Shown: positions 28,741 to 38,486, counted from the stretch's first letter. The stretch is DNA of 64,000 nt from Lentzea pudingi (GCF_014646255.1 NZ_BMNC01000003.1:682001-746000), one strand, 5' to 3'. Translations and numbers: made by a program. Notes: generated by a model not told the origin, from the sequence alone.

Positions 28741-29372
28741 CACTGAGCATCGACCAGCAACTCGCCCTCAAGACCGCCGCTAGCCGCCTGCGGCAGCAGT
28801 TCCACGGCATCTTCGGCACCGAGACCATCGAACGGTTCCTGAGCACCAGCTACGACCAGTTCGCCTCGAACAGCACCATCCCGAACTATCTGCCGCTGCT
28901 GGCCGAACGGTTCGCCCGCCAGCGCCTGCACGCCCTGGCCAAGGTCGAAGGCCACGTGACTGACAACAAGCCGGTCGTGCTCTTCCTCTGCGTGCACAAC
29001 GCCGGCCGCAGCCAGATGGCGCTCGGCTTCTTCGAAGACCTCGCCGGCGACCGCGCGGTGGCCTGGTCCGGCGGCTCCGAGCCCGGCAACGAGATCAACC
29101 CGGCGGCCGTGGAAGCCATGTTCGAGCGCGGCATCGACATCTCCCGCGAGTTCCCCAAGCCGTGGACCGACGAGATCGTTCGCGCCGCCGACGTGATCGT
29201 CACGATGGGCTGCGGCGACGCGTGCCCGGTGTTCCCCGGCAAGCGTTATCTGGACTGGACGCTCGACGACCCTGCGGGCAAGGACGTCGCTGACGTGCGC
29301 CCCGTGCGTGACGAGATCGAGCTCAGGGTCCGCGGCCTGCTCGACGAGCTCGGGGTCGAGGCCCGCGTCTGA
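28737..29372 (+). CDS. arsC: Arsenate reductase ArsC with N-terminal helical domain
   Basis: This 211-residue protein has the architecture of the copy at 17153: a helical domain (FHGIFGTETIERFL) followed by the P-loop CVHNAGRSQ (Cys85 to Arg91), MGCGDACP and GKRYLDW. Its ATG overlaps the fusion gene stop (ATGA). A perfect hairpin follows 12 nt after the stop. It is the third arsenate reductase of the island. Confidence 0.93.
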   Translation: MTLSIDQQLALKTAASRLRQQFHGIFGTETIERFLSTSYDQFASNSTIPNYLPLLAERFARQRLHALAKVEGHVTDNKPVVLFLCVHNAGRSQMALGFFEDLAGDRAVAWSGGSEPGNEINPAAVEAMFERGIDISREFPKPWTDEIVRAADVIVTMGCGDACPVFPGKRYLDWTLDDPAGKDVADVRPVRDEIELRVRGLLDELGVEARV

Positions 29373-29384
29373 CAACGGGAGCGA

Positions 29385-29407
29385 GGACCGTCCGAACCGG
29401 ACGGTCC
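29385..29407 (+). terminator. Terminator hairpin after arsC
   Basis: A perfect 10-bp stem GGACCGTCCG/CGGACGGTCC with the 3-nt loop AAC lies 12 nt past the arsC stop and 52 nt from the convergent phoX stop; it may serve both. Confidence 0.8.
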
Positions 29408-29459
29408 CCGCTTGGTCAGTCGTTCCCACTAACCGATCCCGGCCATCGGTAGCCGAGTC

Positions 29460-31526
29460 CTAGTCGCCGATCCTGCCTCGATCGGATCGGCGCACCGCGA
29501 CCACGGACGGTCGCGCGATCGTGCCCGGACCGCCGGGCCATGTCGATCCCGGCTTCTCGACCGTCGCGCCGTCGATCTCGCCTGGATGCTGCACCGCGAC
29601 GATGATCCGCCGCTCCTCGATGATCGGCCCGCACGTCTCCGCGCCGATCGGCACCGTGAGGAACTGCTTGACCTGACCGCGATACCGGCCCTCGACCGCT
29701 ACGCCGAACAGGCCGTCGTTGGAGCCGAGCGCGCTGCCGTCGGTCGCGATCCACAGGTTGCCGTGGCCGTCGAACGCCAGGTTGTCCGGGCACGACACCG
29801 CCGACACCTGGTCCTTCGGGAACCCGGCGAAGTACGTGCTCGGGTCCGCCGGGTCACCGCACACCAGGAACAACCGCCACCGGAAGCTGGTCGCCGCCGC
29901 ATTGTTGCGCGACTCCATGACTTCTATGATCTGGCCGTGCCTGTTGCGGGTGCGCGGGTTCGCCTCGTCCGGCGCCGCCTTGCCTGCCACGCCGCGGTCG
30001 GAGTTGTTGGTCAGTGCGATGTAGACGGTCCCGTTGTCCGGGTGCGGCTCGACGTCCTCGGGCCGGTCCATCTTCGTCGCGCCCACCTTGTCGGCTGCGA
30101 GGCGAGTGAAGACGTAGACCTCGGCGGCTGTCATACCCCGCACGAACGACGTGTTCCCGCTCGCCAGTGCGACCCATTCGCCGGTGCCGTCGAACGCGCC
30201 GTCCGAGGGCAGCTTGCCGGTGCCGTCGATCTCGGCGGCAGGGCTGTCGCCGGTGAACTTGGCGACGTAGAGCGTGCCCTCGTCCAGCAGCGTCAGGTTG
30301 TGCCGGCGAGCCGACTCGCTGCGCCCGCGCTTCATCCGGTTCTTCGAGACGAACTTGTAGAAGTAGTCGAACCGCTCGTCGTCACCCATGTACAGCACGA
30401 CGCGGCCGTCAGGGGTGAGCCGCGGCTCGGCAGCCTCGTGCTTGAACCGGCCCAGCGCGGTCCGCTTGCGCGGCACGAAGTCCGGGTCGAACGGGTCGAT
30501 CTCCATGACCCAGCCGTGCCGGTTGACCTCGTTGGGCTCCTGCGCCACGTCGAAGCGCTTGTCGAACCGCTCCCACTTGCGCTCACTCGCCAAACCGCGC
30601 AAGCCGTAGCGGGCGAGGCGGACCTTCGTGTCCGGGTCGGTGACGAGATCGGCGTTGCCGAAGTATTGGTTGAAGTTCTCCTCGCCGGACAACACCGTGC
30701 CCCACGGCGTGACGCCGCCACCGCAGTTGTTCAGCGTGCCCAGCACCGTGCGCCCAGCCGGATCCGCGGACGTCTTGAGGAACGCGCTTCCCGCTGCGGG
30801 ACCGGTGAACTGGAGCTTGCTCGTGGCCGTGACGCGCCGGTTGAGGCGGTGCTTGGCCGGGGAGAGCTTGCCTCGGTGGTCCTCGAGCACGACGACGCTC
30901 AGCCCATGCGCGGCCCAGGCGATCTCGACCTGCTCGCGAGTCGGGTTGGCCGCGCTGTACCCGGCGAACATCACCTGCTCACTGGTGTACTCGTGGTTCG
31001 CGACGAGCACGAGCCGGTCATGGTCCAGCTCCAGCAGCGCGAGGTAGTCGACGTTGAAGCCGAACTGCTTCGCCTGCGCGGCAGCGGTCTGCTTGGCGGC
31101 GTCGAACGCCGGCGCGCCCGGCAGAACCGCGTCACCCCAGCGGATCACGACGTCCTGCGAGTAGCCAGGCGGCACGACCACGGCGTCGAGCTTGTTGTGC
31201 GCCACCGGTTCGAAGCGCAGGCCACGAGCACCACGGCCACCGCCGAGGCGCAGATCGGCCTCGACATCCGCCGCCGCCGGTACGGCGACCGCGGCGGTTC
31301 CGGCAGCGGCAAGCGACAGCACGGCCGTGGTCTTGAGCAGCGAGCGACGAGAGACCGCGCTCGTGATCACGTCACCGAGGTAGGGGTTGTCAGAGGTGTT
31401 GGGCGCCTCGTGGAAGCAGGCGTCGCCGCAGCGGTAGCGGCAGGTCAGGGCAGAACGCCCGGCGTGATTGGTCGACGCCAGGGCCAGCGGGATGATTCGC
31501 TGGTCCGTGGTGGGACGCGGCGGCAC
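29460..31526 (-). CDS. phoX: PhoX-family secreted phosphatase (DUF839)
   Basis: This 688-residue protein carries a Tat-type signal (SRRSLLKTTAVLSLAAAG) after a long N-terminal region that includes TCRYRCGDACFHEAPN, a family hallmark. Later motifs include SGEENFNQYFG, EDVEPHPDNGTVYIALTNNS and DNLAFDGHGNLWIATDG. PhoX enzymes are exported Ca/Fe-dependent alkaline phosphatases that free phosphate from organic esters. GTG 31526 follows GGAGG. A Pho-like direct repeat lies about 110 nt upstream. With pstSCAB it gives the island its own phosphate-scavenging branch. Confidence 0.9.
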   Translation of the reverse strand: MPPRPTTDQRIIPLALASTNHAGRSALTCRYRCGDACFHEAPNTSDNPYLGDVITSAVSRRSLLKTTAVLSLAAAGTAAVAVPAAADVEADLRLGGGRGARGLRFEPVAHNKLDAVVVPPGYSQDVVIRWGDAVLPGAPAFDAAKQTAAAQAKQFGFNVDYLALLELDHDRLVLVANHEYTSEQVMFAGYSAANPTREQVEIAWAAHGLSVVVLEDHRGKLSPAKHRLNRRVTATSKLQFTGPAAGSAFLKTSADPAGRTVLGTLNNCGGGVTPWGTVLSGEENFNQYFGNADLVTDPDTKVRLARYGLRGLASERKWERFDKRFDVAQEPNEVNRHGWVMEIDPFDPDFVPRKRTALGRFKHEAAEPRLTPDGRVVLYMGDDERFDYFYKFVSKNRMKRGRSESARRHNLTLLDEGTLYVAKFTGDSPAAEIDGTGKLPSDGAFDGTGEWVALASGNTSFVRGMTAAEVYVFTRLAADKVGATKMDRPEDVEPHPDNGTVYIALTNNSDRGVAGKAAPDEANPRTRNRHGQIIEVMESRNNAAATSFRWRLFLVCGDPADPSTYFAGFPKDQVSAVSCPDNLAFDGHGNLWIATDGSALGSNDGLFGVAVEGRYRGQVKQFLTVPIGAETCGPIIEERRIIVAVQHPGEIDGATVEKPGSTWPGGPGTIARPSVVAVRRSDRGRIGD

Positions 31527-31633
31527 GGTACCTCCATGCGAGTCCGTTCGGGAACGACATGAGCCGAACGCGTAGATCGGTTTATGTCGATCCAGGACAC
31601 TAGGTGGTGCTCCCGGTTCGCACGCGAAGCGAA

Positions 31634-31651
31634 CGTGAACAGCAGGCGAAC
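31634..31651 (-). promoter_or_regulatory. Pho box upstream of phoX
   Basis: On the minus strand GTTCGCC-tgct-GTTCACG gives two direct-repeat units 11 nt apart, matching the actinomycete PhoP-box pattern. It lies inside the region before phoX and next to the end of arsR. Confidence 0.55.
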
Positions 31652-31661
31652 CCTGCTCCAC

Positions 31662-32012
31662 CTACGCCGGAGTGCGCTCTCTGCTCACGCTGGCCAGCAG
31701 TGCGGACATCCGGTCCGTGGTCTCCGGGCGCACCCGGTAGTAGACCCACGTGCCGCGGCGCTCCGAGTCGACCAAGCCCGCCTGGCGCAGCAGCTTGAGG
31801 TGATGCGAGATCGTCGGCTGCGAGAGCTCGAACGCCGGCGTCAGTTCGCAGACGCAGACCTCGCCGGACGGCCGCGATGCGATCAGCGACAACAGGCGCA
31901 GGCGCACGGGATCGCCGAGCGCCTTGAACACCGTCGCCATTTCCGCGGCCTGCTCCTTGGCGAGCGGCTCCTCGGACAGCGGCTCGCAGCAGCCCTCGCC
32001 TTGGTTCGACAT
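31662..32012 (-). CDS. arsR: ArsR-family arsenical repressor divergent from arsM
   Basis: This 116-residue protein contains FKALGDPVRLRLLSLI, the classic As(III) motif EVCVCELTP and the recognition helix LSQPTISHHLKLL. It starts with MSNQGEGCCEP, an additional Cys pair. The start codon lies 3 nt from the palindrome TCAATATTGA, so it is autoregulated. It is divergent from arsM and should control it. Confidence 0.93.
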   Translation of the reverse strand: MSNQGEGCCEPLSEEPLAKEQAAEMATVFKALGDPVRLRLLSLIASRPSGEVCVCELTPAFELSQPTISHHLKLLRQAGLVDSERRGTWVYYRVRPETTDRMSALLASVSRERTPA

Positions 32013-32015
32013 ACT

Positions 32016-32025
32016 TCAATATTGA
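32016..32025. promoter_or_regulatory. ArsR operator in the arsR-arsM intergenic region
   Basis: Perfect palindrome TCAATATTGA lies 4 nt from the arsR ATG and 67 nt from arsM. A related half-site TTCGATAC occurs nearer arsM (32064-32073 region). Confidence 0.6.
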
Positions 32026-32092
32026 CTCGCCTTCGCCTCCAGTGCAAACATGACATAGACAAACTTCGATACAGCCTGGAGGAGTGCCATTT

Positions 32093-32980
32093 ATGAGCGA
32101 GCAGATCGAACTGCGCGAGACCGTCCGAGCCCGCTACGCCGCAGCCGCTATCGCCGTCAGCGAAGGTGGGGCCGGGTGCTGCAGCGGGCAAGCTGTGGAG
32201 GTCGACGAGACCTTCGGCGCAACGCTCTACCCGGCAGCCCAGCGTGACGAACTGCCCGCCGAAGCGGTCGCCGCCTCACTGGGTTGTGGCAACCCGATCG
32301 CGGTTGCCGAGCTGCGTGAGGGCGAGCGGGTGCTGGACCTGGGCTCCGGCGGTGGCATCGACGTCCTGCTGTCCGCACGCCGTGTCGGCCCGACCGGCAA
32401 GGCCTACGGCCTGGACATGACCGACGAGATGCTGGCGCTGGCGCTCTCGAACGCCGGCAAGGCAGGCGCCACCAACGTCGAGTTCCTCAAGGGCAACATC
32501 GAAGCCATCCCGTTGCCCGGCAACACCATCGACGTCGTGATCTCCAACTGCGTCATCAACCTCTCCGTCGACAAGCCCGCCGTGTTCGCCGAGACCTTCC
32601 GCGTCCTGCGGCCCGGCGGCCGTCTCGGTATCTTCGACGTCGTCGCGGACGACCACCTCACGCCTGCGGAGCGAGCCGGACGCGGCTCCTACGTCAGCTG
32701 CATCGCCGGAGCACTCACCTTCGCCGAGTACCGCGAGGGCCTCGGAGCCGCCGGGTTCACCAACATCGAGATCACCCCGACGTTCGAGGCCGCTGACGGC
32801 ATGCACGGGGCCATCGTGCGCGCGACCAAGCCGATCGAATCGGCGGCCGCATCTGTTGCGGCACAGGGTGAAACGTCATGTTGCGGGGTTAGCGCGTGCT
32901 GCACGCCGACTGAGCGGTCGGTCGAACCGGGCGTCACGGCGGCCGAAGCGAAGTCCGTTGCCGGATGTGGCTGTCAGTGA
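32093..32980 (+). CDS. arsM: Arsenite S-adenosylmethionine methyltransferase ArsM
   Basis: This 295-residue protein has the SAM motif LDLGSGGGIDV near residue 85 and the conserved ArsM cysteines Cys29/Cys30, Cys65 (SLGCGNP), Cys153 (SNCVINLS) and Cys203 (SYVSCIAGAL). The C-terminus adds a Cys-rich tail (SCCGVSACCT, VAGCGCQ). ArsM methylates As(III) to mono-, di- and trimethyl forms. ATG 32093 follows GGAGGAG. It is divergent from arsR. Methylation here complements ACR3 export and could feed the ArsN-like acetyltransferase pathway. Confidence 0.95.
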   Translation: MSEQIELRETVRARYAAAAIAVSEGGAGCCSGQAVEVDETFGATLYPAAQRDELPAEAVAASLGCGNPIAVAELREGERVLDLGSGGGIDVLLSARRVGPTGKAYGLDMTDEMLALALSNAGKAGATNVEFLKGNIEAIPLPGNTIDVVISNCVINLSVDKPAVFAETFRVLRPGGRLGIFDVVADDHLTPAERAGRGSYVSCIAGALTFAEYREGLGAAGFTNIEITPTFEAADGMHGAIVRATKPIESAAASVAAQGETSCCGVSACCTPTERSVEPGVTAAEAKSVAGCGCQ

Positions 32981-33069
32981 CTTGTATTCGGCATCAGGGA
33001 CAGGCTTACCGTTGACGGTCGTGCTCGCCGGATTCGCCAGGTGGGGCCGCCGAGGTGCTGACAAGATGA

Positions 33070-34002
33070 TCAGCTCGATGGACATGCCAGCAGCATCACT
33101 GCGGTCAGCGCTGCGGACGCGGTAACGATCGGAAGCGCTGCGGCGGTGATGCCGGCGATCCCACAGGAGAGCAGCCTTTGGGTGCGGTTCGGCATCCGGC
33201 GCCGTCGTTGCAGGCGGTCGAGCCGCGTTCCCAGCGCGTCTCTGCTCATCGCGAGTGCTGAGTTCGGAACTCCGTGGCGGGACACCCGTATCAGTGCCTC
33301 GCGGACGGTTTCGACGCCGTGTGTGCGTGCGGAGGTCAGGTCGGCGGCCATCTCGACGAGTTCGCGGATCGTCGTTGCCGCTCGTGTGAACAGTGGCAGG
33401 ACTGGGAGTGTGGCGGCTACCGCGTCCGCGGCGGCGACCAGCAGGTGATGGCGACCGTCGAGGTGGGCTCGCTCGTGGTCGAGCACGGCGTCGACCTGGC
33501 TGGGGGTCAGATGGCGGTGCAGTCCTTCCGTCGCAACGACGACGCCGGGCTTGCCCGCGAGGCTGAACGCCAGGGGACGGTCGTGGTCGAGCCACACGGT
33601 CGGGTGCGGGCCGGCTTGTCGTCGTCCGGCGACGCGCAGGATCGAAAGGTGTTCCTGGCGAGCGCGGGCATGTTGACGGGTGCTGCGGGCGCCGACGACC
33701 ACCAGCCGGACGAGGAGCGAGGTCAGCAGTACGCCACCGGTCAGGCCGCTGATCACCTCGATCGTCGGCGTGGTGCCATGCCGCACGGAGTCCCAGCAGT
33801 GGTGCAGGGTGTCGAGAACGCCGAGACCGTGCTCGGGAAGCACGAGCAGTACCACGGCCACGGTCGAGGTGATCACCACGGCGGCGATCGAGGCGATCCA
33901 CGCGACCAGGGCCACCACGGGGTCGCTGACTCGCCACAACAGGCGCGGCGCCAGCCAGCCCGCTGCGGCGGACCCGAGCAGCAGCGCCAGGGCGACTGTC
34001 AT
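33070..34002 (-). CDS. M56/BlaR1-type membrane metallopeptidase
   Basis: This 310-residue protein has four membrane segments and the zinc-protease motif HERAH (VLDHERAHLDGRHH) near residue 185. Its ATG overlaps the BlaI stop by 4 nt. In BlaR1/MecR1 systems this peptidase is activated by a signal and leads to removal of BlaI. It lacks the extracellular penicillin-binding sensor domain, so the signal is something else, perhaps metal or envelope stress given the copper neighbours. Confidence 0.88.
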   Translation of the reverse strand: MTVALALLLGSAAAGWLAPRLLWRVSDPVVALVAWIASIAAVVITSTVAVVLLVLPEHGLGVLDTLHHCWDSVRHGTTPTIEVISGLTGGVLLTSLLVRLVVVGARSTRQHARARQEHLSILRVAGRRQAGPHPTVWLDHDRPLAFSLAGKPGVVVATEGLHRHLTPSQVDAVLDHERAHLDGRHHLLVAAADAVAATLPVLPLFTRAATTIRELVEMAADLTSARTHGVETVREALIRVSRHGVPNSALAMSRDALGTRLDRLQRRRRMPNRTQRLLSCGIAGITAAALPIVTASAALTAVMLLACPSS

Positions 34003-34361
34003 CGTCCGGAGGCTTTCCTGCGCAGTGCGCGGCGCAGTACCGCCGACTCTTCGGCGGTCGCGGACTGTGCGAAGTGCAGTAGCGCGGCTTGAGGGTCGCC
34101 GGAGGCGATGAGCACGTCTCGCACGGCGTTCGCGGCGGCTTCGGCGCGGGTGATCGTGGGCTGGTATCGGTAGGCGTTGCCCTCGAGTTCGCGTGTCACC
34201 CAGTCCTTGCGGTGCAGGTTGTCCAGCACGGTGAGCACGGTGGTGTAGGCGAGTTGTTTGCCGGTGTCGAGCCGTTCCAGCACCTGACGCACCTTGAGCG
34301 GCTCGCGGGCGTGCCACAGCACGTCCATCACCGCCGCTTCCAGCTCACCGAGCCCGTGCAT
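33999..34361 (-). CDS. BlaI/MecI/CopY-family repressor
   Basis: This 120-residue protein begins LGELEAAVMDVLWHAREPLKVRQVLERL and has AYTTVLTVLDNLHRKDWVTREL, the winged helix of the Penicillinase_R family. It is co-translated with the M56 peptidase. The family includes the copper repressor CopY, but the CxCxxxxCxC metal motif is absent here, so a BlaI-type proteolytic switch is more likely. Confidence 0.9.
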   Translation of the reverse strand: MHGLGELEAAVMDVLWHAREPLKVRQVLERLDTGKQLAYTTVLTVLDNLHRKDWVTRELEGNAYRYQPTITRAEAAANAVRDVLIASGDPQAALLHFAQSATAEESAVLRRALRRKASGR

Positions 34362-34507
34362 CGATCACACCCTTTCCGCAACGGTGAGTATGCCTGCCCA
34401 GCGAGAGGGTCTTGAACCTGAACTCCCTTGTTCGCCTGTCAAGGCGGAGGATGCCGTTGAGGTGCTGGAGGCGACCCCCGCTGCAGGCCCTCAGATCCTG
34501 AGCCCTG

Positions 34508-34678
34508 TCACGCCGCGCGGCTTGTAGACCGCGAGAGGGTGTCGAAGTCGAGAAGGTGAAGCCGCAGCACGGCCGCGCGGCTGAGGAAGACGCCGTGGGC
34601 GTAGCCGAGAAGTGGCCCGGATCCCGTGAGTTCGTAGGCGATCTTCGCGCCCGCCCTGGTGACATAGCTGTCCTGCAT
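34508..34678 (-). pseudogene. Truncated alpha/beta-hydrolase N-terminus
   Basis: A 56-codon frame begins MQDSYVTRAGAKIAYELTGS and continues GPLLGYAHGVFLSRAAVLRL, matching the first strands of an alpha/beta hydrolase (IAYELTGSGP, HG oxyanion turn). It stops before the nucleophile elbow, so it cannot be a working enzyme. It is likely a remnant left by a deletion at the edge of the copper island. Confidence 0.6.
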
Positions 34679-34700
34679 GACTGCCCCCTCAGCGTGGAAG

Positions 34701-34730
34701 TGGTCCGGCTCGCGGATGCGCGAGCCGGAC
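34701..34730 (-). terminator. Terminator of the csoR-copA operon
   Basis: A perfect 13-bp stem GGTCCGGCTCGCG/CGCGAGCCGGACC with loop GATG lies 6 nt past the copA stop on the minus strand. Confidence 0.85.
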
Positions 34731-34736
34731 CACGGA

Positions 34737-36977
34737 TCAGACGGTCTGCTTGTTCGCGCTGCGGAAGCCCCGCAGGCGCAAGCTGTTGCTCACGACGAAG
34801 ACCGAGGAGAACGCCATCGCGGCTCCGGCGATCATCGGGTTGAGCAGGCCGAGCGCGGCCAGCGGCAGGGCAGCGACGTTGTAGGCGAAGGCCCAGAACA
34901 GGTTGCCCTTGATGGTGCCGAGCGTGCGCCGCGACAAGCGGATCGCGTCGACCGCCGCGCGCAGGTCGCCGCGCACGAGCGTGAGGTCGCTGGCCTCGAT
35001 GGCGACGTCCGTGCCCGTGCCCATGGCGAGCCCGAGGTCGGCCTGCGCGAGTGCGGCAGCGTCGTTCACGCCGTCGCCGACCATGGCCACGACACGCCCC
35101 TCCGCCTGCAGCCGCTTGACCACCTCGACCTTGTCCGCCGGCAGAACCTCGGCGATCACCTCGTCGATGCCGACCTCGGCGGCCACAGCCTGCGCCACGG
35201 CCTCATTGTCACCGGTGAGCAGCACCGGCCGCAGACCGAGCTGACGCAGTCCGGCGATCGCTTCGGCCGAGGTGGGCTTGACCGCGTCGGCCACGACCAG
35301 CACACCGCGAGCCTCGCCATCCCACGCCACCAGCACGGCGGTACGACCCTTGTCCTCCGCTTCCTTCTTCGCGGTGACGAGGTCTTCGCCGAGCCGGACG
35401 CTCCACTCTTCGAGCAGCCGGGCGCGGCCGACCAGGACGGCGTGCTCGCCGACGACACCCTGCACGCCAAGGCCTTCCAGGTTCTGGAAGCCTTCGACCG
35501 CTGGAAGTGCTCCGACCCGTTCCGTGGCACCGGTGGCGATGGCCTTGGCAATCGGGTGCTCGGAAGCGTGCTCCAGAGCACCGGCCAGGCGCAGCACCTG
35601 CTTCTCGTCGACACCGTCAGCGGCGTGCACCTCGACCAGGCTCATCTGGCCGGTCGTGACCGTGCCGGTCTTGTCGAGCACGACCGTGTCAACACGACGG
35701 GTCGACTCCAGCACCTCGGGACCCTTGATCAGAATGCCCAGTTGGGCACCGCGACCGGTCCCGACCAGCAACGCCGTCGGTGTGGCCAGGCCGAGCGCGC
35801 ACGGGCAGGCGATGATCAGCACCGCCACAGCGGCGGTGAAGGCCGCCGAGGCACCCGTACCGGCACCCAGCCAGAACGCCAGCGTGCCGCCGGACAGGGC
35901 GATGACGATCGGGACGAACACCGCGGAGATCCGGTCGGCGAGCCGTTGCGCCTCGGCCTTGCCGCTCTGCGCGTCCTCGACGAGCTTGGCCATCTGCGCG
36001 AGCTGCGTGTCCGCGCCGACCCGAGTCGCACGCACCACCAGCCGTCCGCCCGCGTTGACCGTGGCGCCGACGACGGCGTCACCGGTGGCGACCTCGACGG
36101 GCACGGACTCGCCGGTGATCATGCTCATGTCGACCGCGGAGCTGCCCTCGTCGACCACGCCGTCGGTGGCGATCTTCTCGCCGGGACGGACGACGAACCG
36201 GTCGCCGACCCGCAGCTCGTCGACACCGATGCGCTCTTCGCGCCCGTCCCGCAGCACTGCGACGTCCTTGGCCCCGAGTTCGAGCAAGGCACGCAGAGCC
36301 GCACCGGCGCGGCGCTTGGACCGTGCCTCGAAGTAGCGTCCGGCGAGGATGAACGTCGTGACGCCGGCGGCGACCTCGAGGTAGATGTTGCCCGAGCCCG
36401 ACGCGCGCTGGACGGTGAAGTCGAAGCCGTGGGTCATGCCCGGAACGCCTGCGGTACCGAAGAAGAGTGCGTACAGCGACCACGCGAACGCCGTACCCAC
36501 ACCGAGCGAGATCAGCGTGTCCATCGTGGCCGCACCGTGCCGCAGGTTGGTCCACGCGGCCTTGTGGAACGGCCACGCGGCCCACACCACGACCGGCGCG
36601 GCGAGCGTCAGTGACAACCACTGCCAGTACGTGAACTGCAGCGCCGGGATCATCGCCAGGGCGATCACCGGCACGCTCAGCACGATCGAGGTGATCAGTC
36701 GCTGGCGCAGAGGGCGAGTCGGGTCGTCCTCCTCGACCTTCACGTCCGACTGCGGGGGAGCGGGGAGTTCTGCGGTGTAGCCGGTGTTCTCGACGACCTC
36801 GACCAGGTCCGCGGCGGTCAGCGACTCGGGGAAGCTGACCCGAGCCTTCTCGGTGGCGTAGTTCACGGTGGCCTGCACGCCTTCGAGCTTGTTGAGCTTG
36901 CGCTCGATGCGCGCGGCGCAGGAGGCGCAGGTCATGCCGCCGATGGACAGTTCGATCTCACTTGCCGGTGAGCTCAT
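34737..36977 (-). CDS. copA: Cu(I)-exporting P1B-type ATPase CopA
   Basis: This 746-residue pump has one N-terminal heavy-metal domain (GMTCASC, Cys17/Cys20), a transmembrane CPC motif ([13 protein letters not shown]), phosphorylation site [27 protein letters not shown] and [15 protein letters not shown] with YN and MxxS-type residues in the last helices ([29 protein letters not shown]) marks a Cu(I) P1B-1 exporter. ATG 36977 has GAGGAGG upstream. It is the last gene of csoR-copZ-secreted protein-copA and ends at a strong hairpin. Confidence 0.96.
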   Translation of the reverse strand: MSSPASEIELSIGGMTCASCAARIERKLNKLEGVQATVNYATEKARVSFPESLTAADLVEVVENTGYTAELPAPPQSDVKVEEDDPTRPLRQRLITSIVLSVPVIALAMIPALQFTYWQWLSLTLAAPVVVWAAWPFHKAAWTNLRHGAATMDTLISLGVGTAFAWSLYALFFGTAGVPGMTHGFDFTVQRASGSGNIYLEVAAGVTTFILAGRYFEARSKRRAGAALRALLELGAKDVAVLRDGREERIGVDELRVGDRFVVRPGEKIATDGVVDEGSSAVDMSMITGESVPVEVATGDAVVGATVNAGGRLVVRATRVGADTQLAQMAKLVEDAQSGKAEAQRLADRISAVFVPIVIALSGGTLAFWLGAGTGASAAFTAAVAVLIIACPCALGLATPTALLVGTGRGAQLGILIKGPEVLESTRRVDTVVLDKTGTVTTGQMSLVEVHAADGVDEKQVLRLAGALEHASEHPIAKAIATGATERVGALPAVEGFQNLEGLGVQGVVGEHAVLVGRARLLEEWSVRLGEDLVTAKKEAEDKGRTAVLVAWDGEARGVLVVADAVKPTSAEAIAGLRQLGLRPVLLTGDNEAVAQAVAAEVGIDEVIAEVLPADKVEVVKRLQAEGRVVAMVGDGVNDAAALAQADLGLAMGTGTDVAIEASDLTLVRGDLRAAVDAIRLSRRTLGTIKGNLFWAFAYNVAALPLAALGLLNPMIAGAAMAFSSVFVVSNSLRLRGFRSANKQTV

Positions 36978-37008
36978 GGAACGCGCCTCCTCTGCGAGGG
37001 TCTCGTGC

Positions 37009-37947
37009 TCAGCCACCGTGACCACCGTGGTCGTCCGTCGGCGTGGGCGTGGCGGTCGTTGGTGCGGACGCGGGTGCGGAGCCAGTGGTGTCGAGCGTGA
37101 AGCTCGCCGTGCGGACCTTGCCCTCGTGCTGGAAGTCCAGGAACAGCCGGTACCGGCCCGACGTGGGTACCTCGACCGCGAACTTCACCTCAGGCCCCGC
37201 ACCAGGTCCGTCCTGCGGGTGTACATGCAGGTAGGCGAGATCGGCCGCGCGCAACGCGACCAGGTGGCCGTTCGCGCCGAGGTAAGGCTGCAGGTCCGTT
37301 ACCGGCTCGCCGTCCTTGGTGACCGTGGTGGTCACGGTGGACTCGGCGCCCGCAGTGAGGTCGCCGGACAGCCGGACGACGTAACCATCCACCGCGGACT
37401 CGCGAGAGTCCTTGGTGAACTGCTGCGGCTTGTACGTGCCGGCAACTTGGACGTCCGCCCCCAGCGTGGTCTTCACGCCGTTCTCGGGCTTGAAGTCCGC
37501 GAACACGCGGTAGCTCCCGGCTGTGGGAAGAGTGAGCGGAACCGACCAGGTGCCGTCCCCGGCCATCTCCGGATGCACGTGCTGGAAGCCGGAGCCGTCC
37601 CGGCGCACCAGCACGAGGTGGAGCTTCTTCTCGTGCTCCACGTCGAACTTGGTCACGGTGTCACCGCTGACCGTTCCAATCTTGAAGCTGAACGTCTGTT
37701 GTGTCCGCGCGGGCAGGGTGTTCTGCGCCAGGTCGAGCACGTAACCGTTGTCCGCAACGGAAAGTCCTGGTGGGAGCTTGCTTTCAGCCTTGCTGTCAGC
37801 TGAGCCGGACTGCTCGGCGCCGTGCTCCATCGTGTCCGGCGTTGCCGGCCCGCCCAACGGTCCGGCGGCGGCGCCGGCAGCCCATGCGCCGCCGAAGACG
37901 ATCGCCAGCACACCCGCGTAGGCGGCCACCTTCGTGGCGGTGTTCAT
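37009..37947 (-). CDS. Exported protein of the copper operon
   Basis: This 312-residue protein has one N-terminal hydrophobic anchor or signal ([19 protein letters not shown]), then two beta-rich repeats with [20 protein letters not shown] and [20 protein letters not shown], and a His-rich end (DDHGGHGG). The paired HVHP motifs, each on a beta strand, look like metal-binding sites. Homologues sit between copZ and copA in many actinobacteria, but the biochemical role is not established. It probably buffers or delivers copper outside the membrane. Confidence 0.8.
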   Translation of the reverse strand: MNTATKVAAYAGVLAIVFGGAWAAGAAAGPLGGPATPDTMEHGAEQSGSADSKAESKLPPGLSVADNGYVLDLAQNTLPARTQQTFSFKIGTVSGDTVTKFDVEHEKKLHLVLVRRDGSGFQHVHPEMAGDGTWSVPLTLPTAGSYRVFADFKPENGVKTTLGADVQVAGTYKPQQFTKDSRESAVDGYVVRLSGDLTAGAESTVTTTVTKDGEPVTDLQPYLGANGHLVALRAADLAYLHVHPQDGPGAGPEVKFAVEVPTSGRYRLFLDFQHEGKVRTASFTLDTTGSAPASAPTTATPTPTDDHGGHGG

Positions 37948-37958
37948 CTGGCTGCCCC

Positions 37959-38168
37959 TCAGCTGCTGACCAGCGTGTAGCCGGCCTCGGTGACTGCGGC
38001 GCGGACGTCGTCCTCGGCGACCGGCTGGTCGCTGGTGACGGTGACCTTGCCGCTGTCGAGCTCGACGGCCACGTTCTGCACGCCGCCGATCTGGCCGATC
38101 TCCTCGGTCACCGAGCTGACGCAGTGCCCGCAGGTCATGCCGCTGACGGTGAAGACGGACTCGGACAT
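37959..38168 (-). CDS. copZ: Copper chaperone CopZ
   Basis: This 69-residue single heavy-metal-associated domain carries GMTCGHC at residues 10-16 and ends with the expected EAGYTLV. It carries Cu(I) to CopA. It lies between csoR and the exported protein in the same operon. Confidence 0.94.
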   Translation of the reverse strand: MSESVFTVSGMTCGHCVSSVTEEIGQIGGVQNVAVELDSGKVTVTSDQPVAEDDVRAAVTEAGYTLVSS

Positions 38169-38204
38169 CAGGTGCTCCTCAGATGTGGTTCGAAACGTTC
38201 GGAA

Positions 38205-38486
38205 TCAGGAGCGGACCAGACGGGCGATGGCATTGGTGGCCTCGGCGATCTTCTCGTCCGCGGTCGTGCCGCCCTCGGTGATGGCCTGGCTGACACAGTG
38301 CTTGAGGTGCTCGTCCAGCAGGTTGAGCGACACCGACTGCAACGCCCTGGTGGCGGCGGAGATCTGGGTGAGGACGTCGATGCAGTACTCGTCGTTCTCA
38401 ATCATCCGCTGCAGTCCGCGCACCTGACCCTCGATGCGCCGCAACCGCCGCAGGTGGTCTTCCTTGTTGCTGGTGTAGCCGTGCAT
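38205..38486 (-). CDS. csoR: Copper-sensing repressor CsoR
   Basis: This 93-residue all-helical protein contains HLRRLRRIEGQVRGLQRMIE, Cys in DEYCIDVLTQ and His-Cys in HLKHCV, the Cys-His-Cys Cu(I) site of CsoR. It is first in the copper operon, and a matching operator lies 77 nt upstream. Similar sites precede two further units. Confidence 0.95.
   Translation of the reverse strand: MHGYTSNKEDHLRRLRRIEGQVRGLQRMIENDEYCIDVLTQISAATRALQSVSLNLLDEHLKHCVSQAITEGGTTADEKIAEATNAIARLVRS

Larger units (their letters stand above)
34362..34736. other. Intergenic stretch between blaI-like and copA
   Basis: It holds the promoter side of the BlaI-like gene, a truncated hydrolase fragment (34508-34678) and the copA terminator (34701-34730). 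No intact gene is seen. Confidence 0.6.

Noticed and set aside
34677..36614. Long plus-strand open frame opposite copA
   Set aside because: It is antisense to a complete P-type ATPase with all motifs and has low-complexity composition.
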